Part shown: positions 1 to 10,954 of the stretch, in pieces
Position numbering within the stretch: the stretch's first letter is position 1
Layout of the letters: every line of letters begins with the position of its first letter
DNA from: Ahaetulla prasina
Lineage: Eukaryota; Chordata; Lepidosauria; Squamata; Colubridae
Length of the DNA stretch: 64,000 nt
Direction: 5' to 3'
Assembly (NCBI RefSeq): GCF_028640845.1
Contig: NC_080540.1
Location: forward strand, 49,396,561-49,460,560
The notes under the pieces: generated by a model
Told to the model about the DNA's origin: nothing
The model's database searches: none
What the model saw: only the letters and a program-made list of their open reading frames with translations
Position numbers and translations under genes: made by a program

Positions 1-1688
1 ATCCACATAGCCCCTCCCCTTGTAGTGTTATATCATGTAAATACAAAATAGTTCCCCCCCAAAAAGAGTCCTGGCTGCATTCATCAAGAAAGGAGATGTT
101 GTGCAGATGTACCAATGATGGAACTTGCAAAATGAAATGTTCCTTCATTTCTTCTGCCCTCTTTTTGGCAGTTTGATGTCTTTTATGAGCTTTTGCCTAT
201 GTAAAACATGTTCTATAGTAGATGGGCTGAAAAGCTGTAGTTGCCAAACATTCCATACATTAATTCATGCATATAAAGAGCTAACGATCTCTGGAGGATA
301 TGAAAGAAGGAACAATCTTTTCATTTCCTGATAGAAAATACTAAACAGATGATAAAAAAAGCTAAATAGTCAGGATGTGGAATTGCTTGAAGAGTTCTAG
401 TTCTCTTTGATTTCTTCGTTATTATTGATGCCTGATTCAGTAATTGTAATTTGAAAAGCAATTTTGGGTCTCTTAGAGACAGAAGTGTAATATCAGGAAG
501 AAATATAATGGAAAAGTAAAACTGCCTAAAGTCTTTCTTGTCACGGGGGAAATAGACTTTCCAAATGTAAACATGAGTGGTGCACAAGAAGAAGATACGG
601 GTGTGTCTCCTTCCACCCTTCTGGATTATGTATGAAAAAAAGGTCATCTCAAGCATTGCAGCAAAAAGAATATGCAATCTTCAGGGACTGAAAATAAAAG
701 ATATTCCATGCTACCAAACTATCAGAAGTTCCTGTCCCATTTTTTTCCGATAAAACAACCTTCATTTGCAAGAACTGAATATTTATGAGACACAGCTTTT
801 AGGCATATTTGCAGATGTGTAACATACTCCCCAAATAAATATTTTATAAGCATTTACAAGGTTATGCATTGTAGTTTTATTTTCTCTGCATCGTTTTAGG
901 TGAGCAAAGTGCATTATAGCCAAACATCAAGTTCCAAAGCTTTCTTTAAACAAACAAGAATAAAATAAATTTGAAAAACTAACATAGCAAACTTGTTTTA
1001 AAAGAAACTATTTGGGTAGATTTGAGACCAATCATCTATTTTGAAATCCATTTAAAGTGGCTCCTATCATGCCTCTTTTTAAACTGAGGTAACCCAGCCT
1101 TTATGTTTAGATATTGTACATTTGTTTCCTAATACAGCAGCTTCAACACAGCCACTAGAGAAAACATAACAACTGCACAACTCCAACTACCCATCGATCA
1201 TCTGTGCAGATTGAAGTTTAAAAAATAAAAATAAACAGCTTCAACTCCCTACATATACAATAGACGAGACAGAAAAAGAATTGAATGTTGTACGTTGTAA
1301 GTACTATACTGTAAAACGTTCTACAAAGTTGAATGGCTAGCTGCACTCACATACCTATATGGGTAGGCAGTTGGTGATAATACTAAAAGCTAACATTCTA
1401 TACCAAACTGAAAACACATGTCAAAACACAAGATTTTGAATTGTCATCTACTGGTCTGGATGCAAACCAGAGAAAGTTATCACTTTGGGGGAAAAAATTG
1501 GAAGAAGCCATACTTACGTATCTCAAACCCAAACTGAAACTATAAGCAGTTGCCTTAATCGTGAAAGGTCATTGATCAAAATAATTCCCTGTCAATACTA
1601 GACTCAACTTTTCATTAAATAGATGATGTGTAAGAGGTTTTAAACTAGGACAAGCCAAATCCTAGATTAAGATACACTTGCTATGGAG

Positions 1689-1689
<1 letters not shown>
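1..1689. other. AT-rich DNA with no recognised gene or repeat
   Basis: I see only short, low-complexity-biased open frames without recognisable domains, splice-flanked exons or RNA genes. Nothing matches a repeat family I know. It could be intergenic or intronic. Confidence 0.6.

Positions 1690-1736
<47 letters not shown>
1690..1736. repeat. (GT)n microsatellite
   Basis: An uninterrupted run of about 23 GT dinucleotides, followed by an imperfect TATGTGTCTGTC extension. The minus-strand frame through it reads as poly His-Thr and is not a gene. Confidence 0.97.
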
Positions 1737-1742
<6 letters not shown>

Positions 1743-2766
1743 CTGTCTATCTGAGAGAAAGGGCGAGAGGGAAAGATAATTTTGGGCAAATCATCATAAC
1801 CACTTTTCTTCTGAGGCATCTTTTTATTCGTGCAAAAGCAATAAAAAGCTTTCCAAACCATTAGGACTTGGAGCCAAGGAATGAGATTGTTTATAATTAG
1901 TCTACATTACTAATGCATTAAATTGTCATCTTTGTAATATTATGGAATATTAGGCACAAGAGGGAGATAGGATGAGTGACTTCTGGCTATGGAATTGAGA
2001 TAATGGCTCATTTGCTTGAATTTCCTTGAAAATTAATATCAGTAGTCATAATTTTCCGAGCTATTTCTCTGCTGCAGATAGAATAACAGAATTTTGTGGC
2101 ATATAATCCATGCTCATTAACTCTGTTCATTTGATATATAGAGGGTTGTCCTTATGACTCTGGTCATGAGCTGGAAGTTCTACTATCTCTCACAGGTTGC
2201 TGTAGTTCTTAGAATTTTTTAGCAACATTCATCAGTGTTTCATTCAAAACTAGTTAAAGCGACTTCAGATGTCATTTTACTTGTATTTTGCAAATGACTC
2301 AATCCACAACTATCAAACTCATTGAGATTTATTTTAGTAGACATATTATGAGTCAAAAGCTGTGTCAGATCAAATATATTTCCTAGCAATGACATTAATT
2401 TCTTTAGCTACCTACATGATGCCCCCATAGATAACTATTTTGAATACTTCTCTGAAGAAGTATTCACATTTCTCGGAAGGAATGATGACGTATTCTCAAG
2501 AATCATGAATGTCAGCACCACAGTACTTTGTTTGGAAGTATCATCATCTGTCCATAAAAATAACAAAGCTGAGCTGAAAAAACGCGGTCCAAGGAACTAG
2601 CAAAAAAGATGGGGAGAAGCTTCAGCATGGTGTTTTCTGATATTTGAGAATTTTGAATCTGGGTATGCTTATCGTAACAACTACTTTATGAATAGATAAA
2701 GCAGCCCATGGCCTGCAATTTTTGAGAATACTCTCATTGTGATCTCAAAATTCCAAAGAGACCTAC
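1737..2766. other. No gene or repeat recognised
   Basis: About 1 kb of AT-rich unique-looking sequence. No long frame, no tRNA-like A/B boxes and no terminal inverted repeats were seen. Confidence 0.55.
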
Positions 2767-3144
2767 TATAGGTAGTCCTCAAATTATGATTACGATTGAG
2801 CCCAAAATTTATGTTCCTAAGTGAGACACTTGTTAAGTAAGCTTTGCCACATTTTACAACCTTTCTTGCCGTGGTTTTAAGTGAATCACTACAGTTGTTA
2901 AGCTAGTAGCACGATTGTTAAGTGAATCTGGCTTCCCCATTGACTGCTTGCTACAAGGTCGCAAAAGATGATCACATGACTTGGGACACTGTAACCATCA
3001 TAAATATGGGTCAGTTGCCAAGCATCTGAATTTGGGGATGCTGCAATGGTCATAAGTGTGAAAAATGGGTGTAAGTCACTTTTTTCAGTGATGTTGTAAA
3101 TTTGAACAGTCACTAAATGAATTGTTGTAAATTGACTACGTGTG
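2767..3144 (+). mobile_element. Tc1/mariner-like MITE
   Basis: The element starts TATAGGTAGTCCTCAAATTA and ends with a degraded inverse of that start (GACTACGTGTG). Between them lie repeated TTGTTAAGTGA-like phrases and a GATCACATGAC motif. This layout, a non-coding body with GTAGTCCTC ends next to TA, matches a MITE family common in squamates. It carries no transposase frame, so it would have depended on one in trans. A second copy in the opposite orientation, broken by another MITE, lies at about 25.23-26.09 kb. The superfamily assignment is from end sequence only. Confidence 0.7.
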
Positions 3145-3662
3145 GTCCCCAAATTTTGCTTATTTGGGGATTTACAAACAAATGAAAAGTGAGGATTTTT
3201 TTTTTCAGGTAAGACTCAGATTAATATATTCATGTAAGTGCATGTAGCCCCATTGTTTTGGTTTTATGTTGAGAAACACCTAAGCTATTTTTAATATGTA
3301 GCTATTTTTAATTTCCCCACCATTGCACCTATTATTCATCTTGTACAGCCTAAATACATCTAGACAATATTAATTTTGATCTGCATCAGCCAAAATATAT
3401 ATTTTGTCTCAGAATGAGGCAAAATCCTACATCTCTTATCAATTGATATATCTGATTTATCCTTTCAATTTTATAGTGATTTCTTCCCCCTAACCCAGCT
3501 GATTCAACTGATTGAACCACATCTTTAATTAGGTATGCTAATGTTGAATGTTTCCTCCCCTCCCCTCCCCTCTCCTTTGAGTAGGTGTTGACGCATGGTG
3601 ACTGCCTGAATAAATGCATCTAACTGCACTAACTTTTATTAAAAGTCAGAAATATATATATG
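3145..3662. other. No gene; short pyrimidine-rich run
   Basis: The only structured feature is a short CTCCCC-type pyrimidine run near 3,555-3,580. No coding or mobile element signal was recognised. Confidence 0.5.
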
Positions 3663-4118
3663 AGAAAGAGTGCAGAGAAGAGCAACAAAGATGATTAGGG
3701 GACTGGAGGCTAAAACATATGAAGAACGGTTGCAGGAACTGGGTATGTCTAGTTTAATAAAAAGAAGGCTTAGGGGAGACATGATAGCAGTGTTCCAATA
3801 TCTCAGGGGTTGCCACAAAGAAGAGGGAGTTGGGCTGTTCTCCAAAGCACCTGAGGGTAGAACAAGAAGCAATGGGTGAAAACTGATCAAGGAAAGAAGC
3901 AACTTAGAACTAAGGAGAAATTTCCTGACAGTTAGAACAATTAATAAGTGGAACGACTTGCCTTCAGAAGTTGTGAATGCTCCAACACTGGAAATTTTTA
4001 AGAAAATATTGGATAACCATCTGACTGAGATGGTGTAGGGTTTCCTGCCTAGGCAGGGGGTTGGACTAGAAGGCCTCCAAGGTCCCTTCCAACTCTGTTG
4101 TTATATTATATTATATTA
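3663..4118 (+). mobile_element. CR1-L3 (snake type) LINE, 5'-truncated 3' end
   Basis: The plus-strand frame reads [20 protein letters not shown] and continues with [15 protein letters not shown], the conserved C-terminal block of CR1-clade ORF2 proteins. An internal stop follows RTRSNG, after which the same frame resumes (KLIKERSNLELRRNFLTVR). The 3' end has the phrase TTGGACTAGAAGGCCTCCAA followed by a TATAT-rich tail. Endonuclease and RT domains are absent, so this is a dead 3' remnant left by incomplete reverse transcription. Related copies lie at 27.6, 58.3 and 60.5 kb. Confidence 0.88.
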
Positions 4119-4318
4119 CTGGCAGATAAGGAATCGAATCAAGCAGATATTTTCCAGCACCAGAATATTATTGTTAAATACCCTTTTTAACAAATTCTAA
4201 AAGATCATAATAGTTATATTATTGAAAGTCCAAATGTATTTTAAAAATAAGATGATAGGTCTGCAATACTCACAGAATGCACAATAATATGTATGAAAAG
4301 TACTCTATAATACTTTAT

Positions 4319-4710
4319 AAAGGTAAAGGTTCCCTTTGCACCTATGTGCTAGTTGTTCCTGACTCTAGGGGGTAGTGCTCATCTCCATTTCAAAGCCGAA
4401 GAGCCAGCACTATCCGAAGATGTCTCGGTGGTCATCTGGCCAGCATGACTAAACGCCAAAGGTTGTTACCTTCCCACCAAAGGTGGTCCCTATTTTTCTA
4501 CTTGCATTTTTTATGTGCTTTCGAACTGCTAGTTTGGCAGAAGCTGAGACAAGTGAAGGGAGCTCACCCCGTTACGTTTGGCAGAAGCTGAGACAAGTGA
4601 AGGGAGCTCACCCCGTCAGCGGTTCGAATCACTAGGGATTCGAACCGCTGAACTGCCAACCTTTCAATCAACAAGCTCAGCATCCTAGCCACTGAGCCAT
4701 CACATCCCTA
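4319..4710 (-). mobile_element. tRNA-derived SINE (minus strand) with internal duplication
   Basis: Read on the minus strand, the right end is an A-box-like head (GGCTCAGTGGCTAGGATGCT) and a B-box GGTTCGAATC follows. The body ends with AACCTTTACCTTT on the left, a Bov-B/Sauria-type tail. A 44-bp segment beginning TTTGGCAGAAGC is directly duplicated (about 4,533 and 4,577). Beside it the B box occurs twice as a perfect 14-bp inverted repeat (4,617-4,630 and 4,637-4,650). A second copy without these changes is at about 21.87-22.22 kb. Confidence 0.85.
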
Positions 4711-5244
4711 ATAATAATACTTTATACTAAACAATAATTGCTGAAATCACAGAACATTTCTGTGGGTGGAATTTCAGTAATTTTCAAGGTAATACAGAAG
4801 AGAAGAAATATGTATTCTTCCAAACTTAAAAACTTTATGCTCTAGGAAACTCCTGTTATCTTTATCTTAGTCATAACAAATGCCTTTACCACTAACATTC
4901 ATTTTTCTGTCCATTGCTATCAAGGCAGGTGGTAGGTATCATTTAAACAATTGGCCTCTAAAGTCCACTGAATCTCCCAATACTTTCTGGTTATCTAAGT
5001 ATTTAGACAGTAGCAAGAATAAGGATAATATATTAGTGTTCTTTATAATGTGCAATGAACCTCGTTCAGTCTACATAAGTGGTAGTAGCGTAGTAACAAT
5101 AATAATAAATGGTACTACTTCTGTCTCTTATTTCCTTATCAGATGCTTTCCTGTATTTACTATCTGAGAAGCCTAATTTATGTCTAGTCTATGAACTTGC
5201 TGTGCCTGAAAAACGCTGTTGCATTATCTGTATAATAGTAAATG
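4711..5244. other. No gene or repeat recognised
   Basis: A short open frame (4,880-5,167) has no recognisable domain. I treat the stretch as unannotated. Confidence 0.5.
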
Positions 5245-5252
5245 CTCTAAAC

Positions 5253-5768
5253 CAGTGGTAGTCAACCTGGTCCCTACTGCCCACTAGTGAGTGTTCCAGC
5301 TTTCATGGTGGGCGGTAGGGGTTTTGTCTGATACTGAAGCACTTTCCTTTTTTTAAAATTGAATTGACTTTTAAAAAAAATTTCATAGCATTATTTAAAA
5401 ACATTTTCATTAAGTTTTCATAAAATTCCCCATGACAATTTAAATTTCTGAAAATATACTATTTGTATTGCTCGCGCATAAGTTTAGTTCATGTTATGAA
5501 ACTAAATGGCTCTATAGTGCGACCGCAAACAAAAGAGCCTTGTCCCAGAATAGCTCATGCATCTCCCCCCCATACCACCCAGCTGTAACAGACAAGCAGA
5601 GTGGTAGCTGGCACCCCACCCCCCCAAACCCAATCCACGATGCGCGAGAGGCATGCGCAGACGACGATACACGGTGCATTACTATGGAACCGGTGGGCGG
5701 TTAGAAAATTTTACTACGAACAGAGATACAAAAGTGGGCAATAGGTATGAAAAGGTTGACTACTCCTG
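5253..5768 (+). mobile_element. Non-autonomous hAT transposon with 8-bp target duplication
   Basis: The left end is CAGTGGTAGTCAACCTGG and the right end is its imperfect inverse AGGTTGACTACTCCTG. The element is flanked on both sides by the identical octamer CTCTAAAC (5,245-5,252 and 5,769-5,776). An 8-bp duplication and CA...TG termini are the hAT signature. The 516-bp interior is non-coding, with an AT-rich middle and a GC-rich right half; the short frames in it are not transposase. Confidence 0.9.
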
Positions 5769-5776
5769 CTCTAAAC

Positions 5777-7473
5777 AAATGTGCATCTTATCTTGCTTTA
5801 GTTACAATGAAACCCACCTCAGTAGATGCCCAACAAAAACTGACTCTGAAAGTTCACTGTGAGACTGAACTAAAAATGTCAAAGCTTTAATAATGAATGC
5901 CATCCAAGCCTGCTATACTTGCTTAATTATTGTGCCATTCAACCACTATCTAATAAGATGAGAAGTCTCCAGCTGCGCCTTTGGAGACACTGAGGAATTC
6001 TATGAAATGTCAACAACTGCTATGACAAGAATTTCATCAGGGCAGAAGAAGTTTCTGCGTGGATGTGGTTTCCCTTTTCGGCTCCCTGTTGAAGTGTGTT
6101 TCTCACTATCATGGAGGCGACAGATTGTTTCATGAAGTCCGCATTTAATAAGTCTGCCATCAACAACCCGGTGGCCTAGTAGTAAATCGGGGCACAGCAT
6201 TTGAAACACTTTTGCAGTTTCCCCCCTCTTGTGCTTGAGCCCTTTGGGAAAGGCTATGCAGCTGGTTAATGACTATGTAATCCCTTAGCTGGCAACATCC
6301 AAACAGAAACGCCAAATTAACACAACAGTATTGCTGTCTTCGTTTCAGGAATGTATGACTTGTGGGGCTGAAGGTCACTTTTGACCTGTGAGTGATTTGC
6401 CAGGCTTCAATCTAAGAAAAAGGATCTTTTTTTTTTCAAATGAAAATTCAATTTTTTTAAAAAAGCCCCAAGCCAAGATAAAAAAAAAGTACAGACGAAA
6501 ATAACATTCGGTGTCCTTAAAACAATATGATTTTTTCCCTTGTATTTAATCATTCATTTCTCAAGCTTTTAGTCAGACCCTGGCCCTAAATTTTCCTCCG
6601 GCTGAAAGTTGGGGAAGGGATTGAAAGAAGAATGAAACATAAAGCCGCAAGGCATTTTTGTCCTTACTAAATTATACATGTGATTATTTCTGTGTCAACT
6701 TTTATTCTCTCTTTCTCTCGTTTCTTGTTAAGCCATTGGCTTATTTGTTTTGTTTATACAATATTGCATGGCTTGAACTTTTATTACGCATCTGCTTGTT
6801 GGCTCTGTAGTTATTTGTAATTATTCCTTTTGTGTTGTGCTTTTAACTGTTGTATTAATTAGGGAAGTAGTGGTTATAAGCAGTACGGGATGTGTTGTGA
6901 GGAATTTATGTTTGTTGAAATAAGAGAAGAATAGCTATGTGGCAATGTGCTTCTGCCCACATGTTATTGGGAAATGAGAATTGGTTATATCAGAAGAAAC
7001 ACAAAAGTAGGCTGCATGAAATGTGTGTAGTGGAACAAATAGACATGAGAAGAAAGAATGAATGGGTGTCAAATTAACAGAAATTGAACGCAAAAGGGAG
7101 TGACAAATGAAATATATTGAAATGGTTTGGTTTACAGGGTGGGAAAGAATCAAATTACAAAACAAATATATGGAAGAATATATGGGTCAAGAGGAAGGGG
7201 GAGAAAATCATGACTGGGTTAATGCAATGAAGTGTTTTAGGAAGCAAATATAAATGTAAACAACAGAAGGAAATGCTGGATGGAGCAAAAAGGATGGTTT
7301 TTTAAAAAGGAAGAATGGTAATGAGAGGTATAATAAATAGTGTTGCTGTAATGTAGTCTAGCTCTTTTTGCTATTCTTGATCTTATCTGATACTTTTAAT
7401 TTATTTTGCTTTCTGTTTCTTATTACCTTTCTGTGTTTTTTGTACTATTATTTACTATAAAAGAAAACAGCTC
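5777..7473. other. Unique-looking DNA, no gene recognised
   Basis: No frame in this 1.7 kb stretch shows a domain that I know, and no repeat family was recognised. There are A/T homopolymer runs near 6,430-6,490. Confidence 0.5.
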
Positions 7474-7527
7474 TGTGTGTGAGTTTGTGTGTGTGTGTGT
7501 GCAAACACACACACACACACACACACA
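7474..7527. repeat. GT run facing a CA run
   Basis: A (GT)n run is followed after GCAAA by a (CA)n run. The two halves are complementary and can form a hairpin. It is probably a simple-repeat expansion. Confidence 0.9.
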
Positions 7528-7589
7528 TTTGGATATGTTTTGAGTTTTCTTAAATATAAAATTGTAGAAACAAAGAGAAATTGCTGATG

Positions 7590-7863
7590 CGCCGGTGAAT
7601 GGCGCAGGCTGGTAAGGCCTGTTATTAAGAACACAAAGCCTGCAATTACTGCAGGTTCGAGCCCGGCCCAAGGTTGACTCAGCCTTCCATCCTTTATAAG
7701 GTAGGTAAAATGAGGACCCAGATTGTTGGGGGGGCAATAAGTTGACTTTGTAAAAAATATACAAATAGAATGAGACTATTGCCTTATACACTGTAAGCCG
7801 CCCTGAGTCTTCGGAGAAGGGCGGGGTATAAATGTAAACAAAAAATAAATAAAAAATAAAAAA
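7590..7863 (+). mobile_element. tRNA-derived SINE with L2-type tail
   Basis: The head has an A-box-like GGCGCAGGCTGG and a B box GGTTCGAGCCC (about 7,653-7,663). The body includes GACTCAGCCTTCCATCC and AAATGAGGACCCAGATTG. The tail reads CCGCCCTGAGTCTTCGGAGA, then GGCGGGGTATAAAT and an A-rich AAATAAA run. The tail matches the 3' end of the L2 LINEs at 10.96 and 19.6 kb. Other copies: 23.33-23.58 and 26.15-26.43 kb. Confidence 0.92.
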
Positions 7864-8481
7864 TTTATGACATTTTCATATCTAGATCTCATCATATTCT
7901 TATAGCAGTAGGTTATAATAAAATACCCATCTTGAATTTAATGACTGACCAAACTTTGAACCAGAATTTCTCATAACTATATAATAGACCCTAAATAAAA
8001 ATAGTTCTTGGAAATAATCAGGCACTTGTTACAAACTTAGAATGACCTCTTTTTTATCATATCCTGTTTTGGGGGATCCAAAATCACTGGACTGTCCAGA
8101 ATAGCAATGAAACAAGATTTTTGTGAATGCTCTCATTCCCTCCTTCTCATACGTGTCAATGCAACTAAATCGGATCATAAACTCATGACATAGAAAAGCT
8201 ACACTTAAAAGTTATATAGATATCTGGAAGGCTTCCACCCTGATGAGGTTCAAGAAGCTATTAAAGACTTAGTTACTCTCCCAGGCTTTGGAGCAGAATG
8301 ATAGTTAAGCCTCTGCTGCGTGGGCTCTTTTGGTTTATATGTTTGTCTTCAGGTTGCTCATGATTTCTAATTCTAATTCTATTTTTTTATTTTTAATTCT
8401 AGGAGATCTGAGTTGAGCAGACTCTAAACTTTATAAATAATTTGTATAATTACATACACACGTACATATATACTAAGCCAT
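7864..8481. other. No gene or repeat recognised
   Basis: AT-rich sequence without recognisable coding or repeat signal. Confidence 0.5.
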
Positions 8482-8580
8482 CCTTCCCTTCCCCCCCTCT
8501 CCCCTCCCCTCCCCTCCCTTCCCTTCCCTTCCTTTTCTTTTCTTTTCTTTTCTTTTCTTCCCTTTCCTTTCCTTTCGTTC
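8482..8580. repeat. Polypyrimidine tract (CCCTT / TTTTC blocks)
   Basis: About 100 bases that are almost pure C/T on the plus strand, passing from CCCCT-type to CCCTT-type to TTTTC-type repeats. Purine/pyrimidine mirror tracts of this kind can form triplex DNA. The frames across it are not genes. Confidence 0.93.
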
Positions 8581-9717
8581 TTACCATTCTATACATCTGT
8601 ACAAAAATAAGTTTAAGGGAGTTCTCCTCTCCTCTCCTCTGGGTACCAGGTGGACAGATTATTTTTTTAGGCAAGTTGGTACTCTTATTTAATAAGAACT
8701 TAACAAATCAATGGAACTCAAGTTTATCCTTTTTACTATTAGCAATTTGGCTTGTATTGCTCATATGAAAAAAAAAGATAAAACATGTACTTTATCCACA
8801 TTAATTAAATACATGAATATAAAAGAGGGGTGGAAATGATTTTCTTACTAGTTTAAGGACCTGAAGGTTAAAAAAAATGGTACTGTAGTTTGAATGTTAT
8901 GCCGATCTCTTAAAAACATATTTAGCTAGATATTAAATTCTTAATATCCAATTTTTATCATATTTCTCAAGAAACCATGAGGTTTTTATTGATGGTAATA
9001 TTTCAAATGGGCCATATCTGCTTTGTGAACCTTTTTCTTTGCCATGCTAATGGAAATGCCAAGTTTCTGATCAAATGTATATGAAAAGCCCTGGGAATTA
9101 ATTATTGCAATTATCAACATAGGGGAATTGGAATGCAGATCTATTAAAAGTGAGCTGTTAATTTGTATTAAACTGCTGATTGCTAGGTCCTGAATCATAA
9201 AAGACTAAGTAAGAGCATGACCTCACTGGAAAAAGCCAGATTTCAATAGCTGGCACAAAATTTACAGAACTATTGTGTGAAGGACATACTAATTAAATGA
9301 CTTTAAGTGGAGAATAATGACTTTGTGGGAAATCATTTGTCAAAGATGAGCTACTAATATTAAGGAAATATTATGTTTTATAGCATTGTCTCTGTATAAA
9401 AAAGACAATTTACACAGGCTATGAAAAGAGTAGAAAAAGATCTGCTCTCTTGTTATAATCCTGTAATAGGATTCTAGAAACCAGGATTTTAAAGGTTCTA
9501 CAGCCTCCTCCTTTTCTCCAGGGAATGGCATTACCTCTCAAAATAAGGTATGGGTTTGGGTCATGGACATTACTATAAAAAAGCTGGCTAGAGCTGCCTT
9601 CCTCTATTTTTTTCCCACTGGAAGAAATGGAGGAGGTTAAACATCATACATTTATTTAATTTTGATATCGTTTCTTGTTATGTCATAGCCATGTAAATTT
9701 AGGTCAGGAAGAGGGAG
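8581..9717. other. No gene recognised
   Basis: About 1.1 kb of AT-rich DNA. Short frames lack recognisable domains. Confidence 0.5.
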
Positions 9718-9756
9718 AAACAGACAGACAGACAGACAGACAGATAGACAGACAGA
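9718..9756. repeat. (ACAG)n microsatellite
   Basis: Tetranucleotide repeat with one GATA-type interruption. Confidence 0.95.
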
Positions 9757-10588
9757 AGACAAGTTTTACTGGCTAATGAAGTTCATGAAGCATATTCTCC
9801 ATATTGCTACGGATTAACTGATTGAGAATAATCTGTTATTCAGTATATGCTTTTAAGGCTCCTGCCTATGCTGCAAATCTCTGGAGTACTATTAAAGTAC
9901 AATTTTTGTATATCTTTGCTGGGATCTACCATTCCATTTTTTATTTTTTATTTTGCACTTCAGATCTGATAGCCATACATAAATTCCTCATCAAGCAGCA
10001 TATGTCAGGCTGTATACTGGGATTTGTGAAAATAGCTTTCACAGCAAGAGGGGTGGAAGTTCAGTTTACTCAGACTCTCAAGAAATTATAGAAGCCATCC
10101 ACAACTTCCAGAGACATTTCTCAAATCATTTCCCTGTTGACACAAAATATAAAACTAAGATGGCATTTCAATTTTAAATGAACCCTGGGGAGAGGAATCC
10201 TGCTAACTGCAGTTTCCGGACATGATTATCATAAGGACAGGTTCTCCTCAAGGGTCTGCTTGGAAGAAATTCCATTTTAGCTGCCTTTTCTCTCATGGTT
10301 TTTTAAAGCCTTCTGAACTGTGGATGCCTTTAATCTGACCAAGTTTAAATGAAGGAAAAGCTGACGCTAGAAGCCACCTATTTGTACGTTTGATGAAATC
10401 TTACTCTGTAATAAAACTTTCATCCCAAAGGTGCCATATTTTATTATCAGCTTTGTTCAAGTAATTTGCCAAGTCAAGTGAGAATTCCAGTAGTCTTTGA
10501 AAATAATTCTGATACATGCAAGTACTTCTCTATTCATTTCAGTAAAAGGGACCTCATCTGTTTTGACACTTGGTTTTTCTATTGTAAT
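9757..10588. other. No gene recognised
   Basis: A short frame at 9,822-10,091 has hydrophobic stretches but no domain and no supporting signals. I leave it uncalled. Confidence 0.5.
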
Positions 10589-10820
10589 CTAGGCGGCATG
10601 GTAGCCTAGAAATGAGGACATTCACCTCCCACTTGGAAGGTTGAGAATTCAACCCTAGGCAGGGGCAGATATTTCTCTATCAGGACGCAAAGAGAAAATA
10701 TCTGCTGTGAACTCCGCATAGGTGTCAGGAAGAGCATCTGGCCAGGAAACACTCATCTCCATTCAGTCACCTCAATTGTATCCCAAATAAAGGGATTAAA
10801 GGTTTGTAAAAAGAAAAAAA
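10589..10820 (+). mobile_element. SINE-like repeat
   Basis: It has a GGCATGGTAGCC head and a degenerate B-box-like GAGAATTCAACCC about 45 bases later. It ends AAAGGGATTAAAGGTTTG with an A-rich tail. The layout fits an old tRNA-derived SINE; the family is not certain. Confidence 0.55.
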
Positions 10821-10954
10821 AAATCTAGGAACTCTAGGTATAGTATGTTGGATTAAAAAAGTTAAATTTCCCTATAGCTATGAAGCACCTCTACTGACCC
10901 TAGGATAGTCATCAGAGGAGAGAAAAATAAGAAAAATAGTGTATATGTATATTA

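Noticed and set aside
4319..4710. tRNA gene, from A/B-box motifs
   Set aside because: The boxes are part of a dispersed SINE with a LINE-type tail and no cloverleaf fold; the same holds at 7.6, 14.5, 22.0, 23.4 and 26.2 kb.
5468..5862. Short frames inside the hAT element as a transposase remnant
   Set aside because: No hAT dimerisation or catalytic motif; the region is flanked by exact TSDs of a 516-bp non-autonomous element.
1..10950. Host exons
   Set aside because: Frames are short, without domains or convincing splice contexts; I found no support for any host gene in the window.
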